Positions 51,967 through 60,827 of a DNA stretch of 64,000 nucleotides are shown here, piece by piece (the first letter of the stretch is position 1; each line of letters begins with the position of its first letter). The DNA is from Nostoc sp. C052 (GTDB lineage Bacteria; Cyanobacteriota; Cyanobacteriia; Cyanobacteriales; Nostocaceae). The notes under the pieces were generated by a model. It ran no database searches. It was not told the DNA's origin and was given only the letters and a program-made list of their open reading frames with translations. A program made the translations under genes and the position numbers. Location of the stretch: positions 4,398,001-4,462,000 of the forward strand of contig NZ_CP040272.1 in assembly GCF_013393905.1 (NCBI RefSeq), written 5' to 3'.

Positions 51967-52183
51967 TTGAAAAGGAAGTCAGAATCCAGAATGGGCTAAA
52001 CGCCCCGCTACCGCTAACAGAATTGAATTTTGTGCGATGTTTACTTAGCTTGAGTTGCCCTCAAATTACCAAATGACAACCGATACACCGTATAATAAAC
52101 GGGTTTAATTCCCCCACAAATTGAAAATTTGATGTTCTTAATTCTGACTACTGAGTTCTGAATTCTTCTTCAATCTGTATTTC

Positions 52184-52750
52184 TCACTCTGCTTTCATCT
52201 TTAACCAGCTAAATAACTGTTCTACTGTCAACTCTAAATCAACTCCATCTAGAACAGTCAATCTATCTTCTTTATGACAAAATTCTGGTTGTTGATGTGG
52301 TTTAAATATGAGAACTGAGCGGTCATCAGGATCAATTAACCATCCAAGCTGACAACCATATTTTAGGCAGTATAAAATATTGCTTGTAACTCGATTAGAA
52401 CTCTGATCGGGAGAAAGAATTTCAATTGTCCAGTTTGGAGCAATTAGCACATCATCTACAGGTTCTCCGTTCTCGTCAAACTCAATTTGTTGCCAACGAA
52501 TAACCGCTACATCTGGAACAATTGACCGACTACCAAAAGTACAACGCAACTCTGGAAAAGCATAAGCAATTTGTCTTTTCTCTGTGACTTCATTAATCCC
52601 ATTAATCAATTTAGCTTGAAGGCGAGAGTGGCGCGTTTTCGGCATTGGTTTCTGGATAATTTCACCATCAATATAAATACTTGCAGGTTTGGTTTCTGGT
52701 AACTGGAGAAACTCATCTAGGGTTAGAGATGCAGGTTTTGCAACACTCAT
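52184..52750 (-). CDS. Uma2-family (DUF820) putative endonuclease
   Basis: A 188-residue member of the large cyanobacterial Uma2 family with a PD-(D/E)XK-like fold. Visible are LTLDEFLQLPETKPASIYIDGEIIQKPMP, the acidic IVPDVAVIR segment, and APNWTIEILSPDQSSNRV with the Glu of the active site. GCQLGWLIDPDDRSVLIF is near the C-terminus. These proteins occur in dozens of copies per Nostoc genome, and their biological role is unsettled. It stands alone. Confidence 0.9.
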   Translation of the reverse strand: MSVAKPASLTLDEFLQLPETKPASIYIDGEIIQKPMPKTRHSRLQAKLINGINEVTEKRQIAYAFPELRCTFGSRSIVPDVAVIRWQQIEFDENGEPVDDVLIAPNWTIEILSPDQSSNRVTSNILYCLKYGCQLGWLIDPDDRSVLIFKPHQQPEFCHKEDRLTVLDGVDLELTVEQLFSWLKMKAE

Positions 52751-52853
52751 AACTTCTGCTACTCCAAAACTCTTACATTCAGTTTATCAGCGATCGCCTC
52801 TTTGATTTTTGAAAAAACTCAGTATATTTTATTTCTTCTTGCCAAATTACCAA

Positions 52854-53090
52854 GACGCGATAAATCGCCGTCTCTACAATAATCAGACGCGATTCATCAC
52901 ATCTCTTACCTTAACCGAACTGTATTGCGAGTGATTCAGGAATCAAAGACGCTCGATAGCGCAGCGTAAAGCCTTATCTTCTCCCAAGGGGAGACGCTAG
53001 CGCGAACGAGAGGCAACGCCTTCGGCATGGCTTCGCTTAGAGCGACGCAGGAGCGTCTGAATCGCTACCGCAACGCTTACGGATTGCTAT
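52854..53090. repeat. Palindromic repeat cluster upstream of the histidine kinase
   Basis: It begins with a second copy of GAGACG/AGACGCGATAAATCGCCGTCTCTACAA. A run of Nostoc-type palindromic pieces follows (GCGCAGCGTAAAGCC, GGGGAGACGCTAGCGCGAACG, GGCAACGCCTTCGGCATGGC, GCGACGCAGGAGCGTC). No coding character. The kinase promoter must lie in the last 100 bases or beyond. Confidence 0.65.
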
Positions 53091-53178
53091 ATATGATAAT
53101 GCGGTTAACTGCCTCACTTTCCTGATACAGATAAATCACTACACTCCCAATTCCCAATTCGTCTAATCTGTCACTCGT

Positions 53179-55446
53179 ATGCTCATACCCGATTTTAGTA
53201 TTATAAATTTCACCCCTATCGGTATTGGCTTTAGCATTATTACCTTGGGAGTAATTTACTATTTTCTCAAGCTAGAAGTAACTAGGCGGCAACGGGTAGA
53301 AGCGATCCTGCGACAACAAACTGAGCGGGAGCGACTAGTAAGCCAGATTGCTCACCATATCCGTAAATCTTTGGAGTTAGAGGAGGTTCTTACTACCACT
53401 GTTGCAGAAGTACGTGAGTTTCTCCAAGCGGATAGGGTGTTAATTTATCGCCTCTGGGAAAATGGTACGGGTAGCGCTATGACTGAAACAGTTCTACCTG
53501 AATATACAAAAATTTTGGGAGAAACCTTTCCGCCCGAAGTGTTCCCTAAAGAGTATCATCAAGCCTATTCATTGGGAAAAACCCGCGCGATCGCAAATGT
53601 CGATCAAGCTGATGTCGAACCATGTCTAGCAGAGTTTGTGAAACAGTTTGGTGTCAAAGCTAAGTTGGTAGTGCCAATTTTACAAGAGAATCGGCAAGGG
53701 GATAAACAACAAGACAGCAAAACACCTGCTTCTACCCCTTATCTTTGGGGCTTATTGATTGCTCATCAGTGCGATCGCACTCGTGTATGGGAATCTTGGG
53801 AAATTGAGTTAATGAAGCAACTTGCTACCCAAGTAGCGATCGCCATCCAACAATCGGAACTTTACAAACAGCTACAAACACTCAACGCCGAACTAGAACA
53901 CCGCGTTCAGCTGCGGACTCAAGAGTTAGCTACAGCCAATGTCTCTCTCCGAGCCGAAATTGCTGAACGCCAGCGCACCCAAGCCGCGTTGCAAGCTTTG
54001 ATTACTGCCTCTCCTCGCGCCATTTTCACACTTGATTTAGCAGGCAACGTAAAAATCTGGAATCCTGCTGCTGAACGGATGTTTGGCTGGACAGAGGCAG
54101 AGGTAATTGACCATCCTAACCCCATTTTTTTAGATCGCCAATTAGAAGAATACAACACTCTTCAAGAAAGTATCTTACAAGGAACAACTTATACCAGAGT
54201 GGAATTGCATCTTTCTAAAAAAGATGGCACTGCGATCGATATAGTTTTTTCCGCCGCTCCATTGCATGATAGCGACGATAGTATCAACGGTATGGTAGCA
54301 GTGATTGCCGATATTACACACCAAAAGAAGCAAGAAGAACAGGTGCGGCTGTTGCAATCTGTAGTTGTAAATACTAATGATGGTGTAGTTATTACTGAAG
54401 CACAACCAATTGGCAAACCTGGGCCGCATATTATTTACGTTAATGAAGCATTCACCAGAATCACAGGTTACAGCCCGGAAGAAGTTTTGGGTAAAACGCC
54501 GCGTATTCTTCAAGGAGCAAAAACAAGTCGGGTTGAACTGGATAAAGTCTGGAATGCTCTATCTCATTGGGAATCAGTCACAGTTCAGGTAATTAACTAC
54601 CGTAAAGATGGCTCGGAATTTTGGAATGAATTCAGCATCGTTCCCGTAGCCGATCAAACTGGCAGTTATACCCACTGGATAGCAGTACAACGTGACATTA
54701 CCGGACGCAAAAGGCTAGATGAAATTCGGATGGCACTAGAGCGAGAAAGGGAACTCAGCGTCCTGAAAACACGCTTTTTCTCAATGGCATCTCATGAATT
54801 TCGTACTCCTCTGAGTACTGCTTTAGCAGCAGCGCAATTGCTAGAGAATTGTCAAGATGAATGGGATAACTCTTCTAAGCGACTGAGGAACTTACAGCGG
54901 ATTCAACTTTCCGTCAAAAATATGGTTCAGATGTTAGACGATATTTTGACTATCAATCGAGCCGAAACCGGAAAACTAGAATTTAATCCCAAACTCATAA
55001 ATTTAGAAGAATTCTGCGCTTATTTTGTCGAAGAAATGCGTCTAAGCACAGATGAAAGGCACACATTGAGTTTTGCTTGCCAAGGAAAAGCTGTTTATGC
55101 TTGGGTAGATGAAAGGTTATTGCGTTCCATTCTGTCTAATTTGCTGCTAAATGCGATTAAATATTCTCCTGAAGGAGGGAATGTTAATCTGAGTCTGGAG
55201 TTTAAATTAGATACGGTGATTCTCCAAGTTCAAGATCAAGGTATTGGGATTCCCATAGCAGATCAAAAGCACCTGTTTCAGCCGTTTCATCGTGGCAAAA
55301 ACGTCAGAAGCATTCCTGGTACAGGATTAGGCTTGGTAGTAGTGAAAAAGTGTGTAGACTTACACCAAGGTCATATTAACATCACCACAGAAGTAGGAAT
55401 TGGTACGACTTGTGCGGTAATACTGCCATTAGAAGGTAAGTCTTAA
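53179..55446 (+). CDS. Sensor histidine kinase, TM-GAF-PAS-PAS-HisKA-HATPase
   Basis: A 755-residue kinase. One N-terminal membrane helix (about 13-31) is followed by a GAF domain (about 63-225), a coiled coil, two PAS domains (about 270-385 and 388-512), HisKA with H539 (MASHEFRTP) and an HATPase with NLLLNAIKYSPEG, DQGIGIP and GTGLGL. The GAF carries phytochrome/cyanobacteriochrome-like segments (TVLPEYTKILGETFPPEVFP, LVVPIL, WGLLIAHQC). A Cys (C149 in VEPCLAEFVKQF) sits where bilin is attached in those proteins, with Leu instead of the usual His after it. Light sensing is thus possible but unproven. The second PAS lacks the LOV cysteine. ATG chosen as first in frame. Confidence 0.92.
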   Translation: MLIPDFSIINFTPIGIGFSIITLGVIYYFLKLEVTRRQRVEAILRQQTERERLVSQIAHHIRKSLELEEVLTTTVAEVREFLQADRVLIYRLWENGTGSAMTETVLPEYTKILGETFPPEVFPKEYHQAYSLGKTRAIANVDQADVEPCLAEFVKQFGVKAKLVVPILQENRQGDKQQDSKTPASTPYLWGLLIAHQCDRTRVWESWEIELMKQLATQVAIAIQQSELYKQLQTLNAELEHRVQLRTQELATANVSLRAEIAERQRTQAALQALITASPRAIFTLDLAGNVKIWNPAAERMFGWTEAEVIDHPNPIFLDRQLEEYNTLQESILQGTTYTRVELHLSKKDGTAIDIVFSAAPLHDSDDSINGMVAVIADITHQKKQEEQVRLLQSVVVNTNDGVVITEAQPIGKPGPHIIYVNEAFTRITGYSPEEVLGKTPRILQGAKTSRVELDKVWNALSHWESVTVQVINYRKDGSEFWNEFSIVPVADQTGSYTHWIAVQRDITGRKRLDEIRMALERERELSVLKTRFFSMASHEFRTPLSTALAAAQLLENCQDEWDNSSKRLRNLQRIQLSVKNMVQMLDDILTINRAETGKLEFNPKLINLEEFCAYFVEEMRLSTDERHTLSFACQGKAVYAWVDERLLRSILSNLLLNAIKYSPEGGNVNLSLEFKLDTVILQVQDQGIGIPIADQKHLFQPFHRGKNVRSIPGTGLGLVVVKKCVDLHQGHINITTEVGIGTTCAVILPLEGKS

Positions 55447-55701
55447 GTAAAGTTTTAGGTAAAAGCATAGCGTTTTTTTTAATGCAAGGAGACCATTAGC
55501 ATTGTTAGCCGACGCATTGGCATTGTTAGCTGTCGCATTGGCATTGTTAGCTGTCGCATTGGCATTGTTAGCTGTCGCATTGGCATTGTTAGCTGTCGCA
55601 TTGGCATTGTTAGCTGTCGCATTGGCATTGTTAGCCGACGCATTAGCATTGTTATACCTATTTTGAAGAATCAGCCAATCAGCCGTACTGAAAACTTTCA
55701 T
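55429..55701 (-). CDS. Repetitive small ORF (ANNANAT heptads), doubtful gene
   Basis: A 90-codon frame starting MKVFSTADWLILQNRY, continuing with seven heptads of NNANATA or NNANASA and ending in a hydrophobic KTLCFYLKLYLRL. It overlaps the 3' end of the histidine kinase gene by 18 bp on the opposite strand. The composition comes from a 21-bp tandem array. It could be translated, but nothing apart from the intact frame supports this. Confidence 0.25.
   Translation of the reverse strand: MKVFSTADWLILQNRYNNANASANNANATANNANATANNANATANNANATANNANATANNANASANNANGLLALKKTLCFYLKLYLRLTF
55495..55652. repeat. 21-bp tandem repeat array
   Basis: The unit GCATTGGCATTGTTAGCTGTC is repeated about seven times with nearly no change. 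Only the outermost units differ (GCCGAC for GCTGTC, TTAGCA for TTGGCA). The unit length is a multiple of three and of seven. It lies 49 bp after the histidine kinase stop codon. Confidence 0.92.
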
Positions 55702-56197
55702 AGCTGATGCCGAAACAGCTATCTCATAATGAGATTAGTTCTCATAAAGATTAATTTTTGAGAGCGATCGCATATTCAGCACTTGAAATACATATAATAT
55801 TTCTTTCAGCAAGTCTTATAGCAACCTCGGTTTTTCAAAAAAACCATGATGTCGCGCTATATCCTTACTATTCCCTAACTCAGTGCCAATTGGGCTACTA
55901 GGGGTAAAACAAAGTACAGCAGCGAATCAAAAGGCGATATTCGCAGATATGACCGCAGACACTAATGATGTTGCGGCGGCTAAAATATCTAAGTATGAGT
56001 AGTATGATCGAGCTACCCAAGTAAAAACTGTTTGTTTAATAACACAAGACCATCAGAAGATTGTAGAAAAGTGTATTTCCTTGTCTCGATAGTGGTGCTA
56101 ACCTCAATTTTAAGGATGTTATCAGCCTTTATCTGCTAGAGTTTCTGACTTTCAGCAAACTAGATAATTTATCAAAAATAAAATCGCTAGGAGTGCG
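55702..56197. other. Intergenic region upstream of a Ser/Thr kinase
   Basis: Nearly 500 bases with one HIP1-like site and no recognised RNA, repeat or coding sequence. It should contain the promoter of the kinase gene at 56198. Confidence 0.45.
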
Positions 56198-57445
56198 ATG
56201 ATGATGTCACAGTCTCATATCACAAGGCCAGAAATAGCTGCTGGAACTCTAATCGATAACCGCTATATTATCCAAAAACTTCTCGGACAGGGAGGATTGG
56301 GGCGAACTTACTTGGCCTTTGACACTCGTCGTTTTAATGAAGCTTGTGTTCTCAAAGAATTTGCACCCATTGGCACAGGGGAAAGTGGACTGGAACAATA
56401 TCGCAACTTATTTAAAAGAGAAGCAAAAATTCTTCATCAATTGCAACATCCTCAAATTCCCAAGTTTTTGGCTTGCTTTGAAGGAGATGGTAGGCTTTTT
56501 CTAGTGCAAGAGTATGTCGATGGTAAAACATATTCTAGACTGCTAGGAGAACTTCAACGTCAAGGAAGAAATTTTGCTGAAGACGAAGTTATACAGTGGC
56601 TAAAGAATCTGCTGCCTGTTTTGGAATATGTCCACCAACACAACATTATCCATCGAGATATTTCTCCTGACAACATCATGTTACCCGATGGCAATAATTT
56701 GCCAGTGCTGATTGATTTTGGTGTAGGTAAACAAATTACTGATATAAACGAGGGAAGAAGTTCAAACCAACAGGTAACATTTGTTGGCAAAATGTCCCTC
56801 GTCGGGAAAGTGGGATATGCTCCCCGCGAACAGATTAGCCTGGGTTTATGTTCACCCTCCAGTGACCTTTATGCTTTGGGTGTGACTGCTATTGTACTAC
56901 TCACAGGTAGAGATCCATCTTTACTAATGGATCAATACTCCTTGGAGTGGAACTGGCGTTATTATACCTATGTTACTGATGAATTCGCTCAAATACTTGA
57001 TCGCATGTTGGCAGATAGACCTAACAAGCGATACCAAACAGCCAGAGAAGTTATTATCGATTTACAGCGTATTGAAGAACTACAAGTAGCAGCATCTCCT
57101 CCAATCATGGTTGACGATTTGCCTCCCACAGTATTTAACCCTGAATTCCAGGCGATGTCGGGTATATCGCAATCATCTAACCAAACTGAAGAAACAATTT
57201 TTAGTTCACCTACTAATCCACAAACTGGGCGAATTGAACAACAACAACCTTCACTACAGCCAGCATTTGTTAAACACTGTCAGCAACAGCTAGCTTATCA
57301 CATTGGCCCAATGGCAAATCTGATTATAGAAGAAATATTAGCTCAAAATCCTGATATTTCACCTGACCAATTTATTGAACTCTTAGCTAGGGAAATTCCT
57401 AGCTTTCAAGCAGCTTTTGAATTCAAAAAAAGCTTGTTCTCATAG
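56198..57445 (+). CDS. Ser/Thr protein kinase-like protein with HRDISPDN loop
   Basis: A 415-residue Hanks-type kinase. The glycine loop is GQGGLGRTYLAFD (30-42), the ATP lysine K53 (CVLKEF), and DFG is at 173-175. The catalytic loop is HRDISPDN (152-159): Ser156 replaces the usual Lys, while Asp and Asn are kept. Several bacterial kinases carry this change, so it may be active with altered chemistry. The C-terminal part (about 300-415) is unknown and soluble, with no membrane helix. GGAG lies 6 nt before the first of three ATG codons. A bidirectional terminator follows, then a convergent heme-sensor gene. Confidence 0.9.
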   Translation: MMMSQSHITRPEIAAGTLIDNRYIIQKLLGQGGLGRTYLAFDTRRFNEACVLKEFAPIGTGESGLEQYRNLFKREAKILHQLQHPQIPKFLACFEGDGRLFLVQEYVDGKTYSRLLGELQRQGRNFAEDEVIQWLKNLLPVLEYVHQHNIIHRDISPDNIMLPDGNNLPVLIDFGVGKQITDINEGRSSNQQVTFVGKMSLVGKVGYAPREQISLGLCSPSSDLYALGVTAIVLLTGRDPSLLMDQYSLEWNWRYYTYVTDEFAQILDRMLADRPNKRYQTAREVIIDLQRIEELQVAASPPIMVDDLPPTVFNPEFQAMSGISQSSNQTEETIFSSPTNPQTGRIEQQQPSLQPAFVKHCQQQLAYHIGPMANLIIEEILAQNPDISPDQFIELLAREIPSFQAAFEFKKSLFS

Positions 57446-57537
57446 AGACTTATACACCACAGATTTAGGAATAATTTTTAATTTTGAATTATCGTAAAAT
57501 CAAGGGTTTAAGACCCCCTACATCTATATGTAGTATC

Positions 57538-57572
57538 AGTTGGAATTGGGGTTTAAATCCCCAATTCCAACT
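57538..57572. terminator. Bidirectional terminator hairpin
   Basis: AGTTGGAATTGGGG and CCCCAATTCCAACT form a perfect 14-bp stem with a 7-nt AT loop. T-rich sequence follows on the plus strand (GTTTTGAATTTTG). It lies between two convergent genes, the usual place for such a terminator. Confidence 0.65.
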
Positions 57573-57594
57573 GTTTTGAATTTTGAATTTTGAA

Positions 57595-58503
57595 TTATTC
57601 CCCTGTACTTCCCTGAGTACGTTTGATTCTTTTCATTGCCATTTCTAAACTTAACTGCATCCGTTTAAAGGCTTTAGCTAAATTACCAATTTCGTCATTA
57701 GACATCTGCTCAAATTCAACTTCCATGTGTCCCGTACTGACTTCCTCAGCTATGCGAGTCATACGTTTGAGAGGCATCACAACTTGTCGATTCAAGAACA
57801 GGTTGACTAACAAGATAGTCACGATAAATATAGCTGATACAATCAAAATAATTAGTAAAGAAGACTGATTGGCTTTACTGATGACATTATTCGCCGGTAC
57901 TGATATAATCTGAGCGCCAACAATCTCATGAAGCTTCCACCCAAATCCATTAGCTGCGCCATAAAGAGTAATCATACTTTGAGGTGCAGCTTCGGGCACA
58001 CTATGACACTTCAGACAGCTTTCTTCAGAAACTTCTAAGGGACGAGCAATATAAAAGATATCCCCACCAGGAATTGAGCGAAATCCACTTACTTCTTTAA
58101 GGTCTGATTTATTTCTGAACCTTTCTACAATTTCCGTTTCAAAACCATCAGCCTTATCTCGAAGATTTGTCGGATTGAGAGTTGCTTCTTTGTAAAAGAA
58201 ATCACGGTATTCTGTTGTTTTTCGTAAAATTTCAAATACCTCCCGTGCTGAGTATCCAGGCACGGTTTGCGGCAAAAATTCAGTAGCCAATTTATCAACT
58301 AGCTCTGGATTCACTTGAGTGCTGGTGTATTTGCGAACAGAACTCATTGTTTGGATGAGCATGAGACCAGTTGAGCTAATATCTTGTTTAGCATTTTCTC
58401 GGAGCAGGGAGGAAAGAGCAAACCCAGTCAAGCTCAGACCGAATGTCAGAATTACCAGCAGCAAAATTGTAAATTTTTGTTTCAGATTTAGATTCTTTAG
58501 CAT
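57595..58503 (-). CDS. Membrane c-type heme sensor with HAMP domain (Tll0287/DUF3365-like)
   Basis: A 302-residue receptor. TM1 is about 10-32, followed by an extracytoplasmic DUF3365 (Tll0287-like) domain with the heme-attachment motif CLKCH at 163-167. TM2 is about 216-237 and a HAMP domain about 238-290. No output domain follows, so it must signal through a partner. Tll0287-type domains bind heme c and are thought to sense redox state or gas. The next gene on the other side is a Ser/Thr kinase transcribed divergently, and another kinase lies convergent. Either could be its partner. Confidence 0.88.
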   Translation of the reverse strand: MLKNLNLKQKFTILLLVILTFGLSLTGFALSSLLRENAKQDISSTGLMLIQTMSSVRKYTSTQVNPELVDKLATEFLPQTVPGYSAREVFEILRKTTEYRDFFYKEATLNPTNLRDKADGFETEIVERFRNKSDLKEVSGFRSIPGGDIFYIARPLEVSEESCLKCHSVPEAAPQSMITLYGAANGFGWKLHEIVGAQIISVPANNVISKANQSSLLIILIVSAIFIVTILLVNLFLNRQVVMPLKRMTRIAEEVSTGHMEVEFEQMSNDEIGNLAKAFKRMQLSLEMAMKRIKRTQGSTGE

Positions 58504-58795
58504 AATTTTAGATTATCGACAAGTCAAATTATTATGAACAAATATGGCTAAAGTCATCGTTTACTCTAGCATGAGTAATCAACTAAAAATTTTAGTGTAA
58601 AGACATAGTTGAGCTAAAACTATGAGGATATATCCAACTTTATACTATTAGTAATTATTGAGGTTAATGAAAATGTTCTCTAAGTAACTAAGTTTTAAAA
58701 ATCTACAACAGCAATTCAAATGGAATTCCCAAAAATTCCGGTGGCTGTTCTGATGCCGTGCCAAAATAAATACCAGCAATTGTCAAATATTACTA
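58504..58795. other. Divergent promoter region
   Basis: It lies between the heme-sensor gene (minus) and the WD40 kinase gene (plus), and so should hold both promoters. No clear operator is recognised. Confidence 0.45.
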
Positions 58796-60685
58796 ATGGT
58801 GTGGAATGCAGGAAAGTCTTTATTCGGGGGACGCTACATTATCGAAAGCCAACTAGGTGAAGGCGGAATTGGCATCACTTATCTTGCCAGAAATCAACGG
58901 AATCAACAGCGAGTGATTAAAACCCTCAAAGAAGAAATCCTGAATCACCCCGCCTGGATACTCCACCGAAACAAGTTACGGCAAGACTTTCGTGATGAAG
59001 CAGTTCGGCTGGCTGTGTGCCACCATCCTCATATAGTACAGATAGAAACCATCTTTGATGAGGGAAATTTCCCTTGCATGGTGATGGATTATATCGAAGG
59101 CGAAGATTTGGGACAGCGTTTGAAGCGAATAGGGGTGCTATCAGAAGCAGAAGCACTGCTGTATATCCGACAAATTGGCAGCGCTTTGACCCTAATTCAT
59201 TCTAAAGGACTGCTGCATCGGGATCTCAAACCACGCAATATAATGATCCGCATTGATAAACCAGAAGCAGTGCTGATAGACTTTGGCATTGCTAGAGAAT
59301 TTATTCCTAATGTAATTCAAAGGCATACTGTATATCGCACTCCTGGTTTTGCCCCTCCTGAGCAGTATGAAGCAGAAGCGCCACGAGGAGAATATATTGA
59401 TATATATGCCCTAGCCGCTACTTTGTATAATTTACTTACCGCAGTTGTACCAACAAGTGCAGATGATCGGCGTCATAATATTAATTTAGAACCACCACAA
59501 TATTTTAATTCCAACATCAGCAACAGGGTAAATCAGGCTATTCTGTGCGGCATGGATTTGGAGTCAACCTACCGTCCCCAATCTGTGCAGGAATGGTTGG
59601 ATTTATTGGGCCCTGATGCTGGGGAAGATATAACAGAAATACCTTCTACCTTAATTGTTGCACCTAGACAGCAACTACCTCCACCTGTTGTATTAGACCG
59701 ACAGAAGTGGCAATGTGTGCAGACCCTTAAAGGTCATTCTAGTATGGTTCATGCGATCGCCATTAGCCCAGATGGCCAATTTATTGCTAGTGGCAGTAAT
59801 GACAAGACTATCAAACTTTGGCAAGTAGCTACTGGAAAGCTAGTGCGTCAATTGGGTCGTTGGTCTTCTAGTCATTCCAGTATGGTTCATTCCGTTGCTT
59901 TTAGCCCAATTTCTGCAAACTTTTCTTATCAAGGAGATTCCGGCAAATCTACGGGAGTTACAGACCTAAGCCGGGGAATCTTAGCTAGCGGTAGTTGGGA
60001 TAACACCATCAAATTATGGGATATCAACACAGGCAAAGAAATTCGTACTCTTACTGGTCATGCCAACTGGGTGAATTCTGTTGCCTTTAGTCCAGATGGC
60101 AAGTTTCTGGCTAGTGGCAGTGCTGACTGCACAATCAAACTGTGGCAAGTGGGTACTGGCATAGAAATCCAAACTCTCACAGGTCATTCCGACGCAGTTT
60201 CATCAGTGGCTTACTGTCCGAGAACGCCTGCAACCAATAGCCAGGATAAACAGCTAGTGGCTAGTGGCAGTAATGATTACACAATTAAACTGTGGCAAGG
60301 ATACACCCCCAGAAATATTTATACACTCACAGGTCATTCCTTCTTTGTCAACTGTATCGCCTTTAGCAAGGATGGGGAAATTATCGCTAGTGGCAGTGGT
60401 GACAACACAATTAAACTGTGGCATGTAAATACAGGCAGAGAAATTCGTACTCTCATTGGTCATTCTGATTCCATTTGGTCAGTCGCCTTTAGCCAGGATG
60501 GACAATTTCTCGCTAGTGGTAGTTGGGACAAAACTATCAAACTGTGGCATATACACAGTGGCAGAGAAATCAGCACACTGACAGGGCATTCCAGCTATGT
60601 GAGATGTGTTACCTTTAGTCCTGATGGCCAAACCCTAGTTAGCGGTGGTGATGACGACACGATCAAAATTTGGCGGAGAGGGTAG
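58796..60685 (+). CDS. Ser/Thr protein kinase with seven WD40 repeats
   Basis: A 629-residue soluble kinase. The kinase domain (about 12-275) has GEGGIGITYLA, the ATP lysine in RVIKTL, HRDLKPRN at 141-148 and DFG at 162-164. A Pro-rich linker leads to seven WD40 units (about 307-627), one full propeller. The second and fourth blades carry 20- to 25-residue loop insertions (for example SPISANFSYQGDSGKSTG). Kinases of this make-up are common in filamentous cyanobacteria and are thought to phosphorylate proteins held by the propeller. It is divergent from the heme-sensor gene. Confidence 0.93.
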   Translation: MVWNAGKSLFGGRYIIESQLGEGGIGITYLARNQRNQQRVIKTLKEEILNHPAWILHRNKLRQDFRDEAVRLAVCHHPHIVQIETIFDEGNFPCMVMDYIEGEDLGQRLKRIGVLSEAEALLYIRQIGSALTLIHSKGLLHRDLKPRNIMIRIDKPEAVLIDFGIAREFIPNVIQRHTVYRTPGFAPPEQYEAEAPRGEYIDIYALAATLYNLLTAVVPTSADDRRHNINLEPPQYFNSNISNRVNQAILCGMDLESTYRPQSVQEWLDLLGPDAGEDITEIPSTLIVAPRQQLPPPVVLDRQKWQCVQTLKGHSSMVHAIAISPDGQFIASGSNDKTIKLWQVATGKLVRQLGRWSSSHSSMVHSVAFSPISANFSYQGDSGKSTGVTDLSRGILASGSWDNTIKLWDINTGKEIRTLTGHANWVNSVAFSPDGKFLASGSADCTIKLWQVGTGIEIQTLTGHSDAVSSVAYCPRTPATNSQDKQLVASGSNDYTIKLWQGYTPRNIYTLTGHSFFVNCIAFSKDGEIIASGSGDNTIKLWHVNTGREIRTLIGHSDSIWSVAFSQDGQFLASGSWDKTIKLWHIHSGREISTLTGHSSYVRCVTFSPDGQTLVSGGDDDTIKIWRRG

Positions 60686-60827
60686 TAAATAATTTGTAAT
60701 TTGTAATTTACGTCTCTTTGTCCTGAGTGTGGTTTGATACTTTTAAATCTACAGATAGAATTGCGATCGCTCCAAATTTGTCACAATAATTACGGCAACC
60801 GTGATTTTTGAACAATAAATTAGATAT

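Noticed and set aside
55495..55652. Tandem array considered as a CRISPR or an iteron origin
   Set aside because: Units are directly adjacent without spacers, and no replication gene or DnaA boxes are seen.
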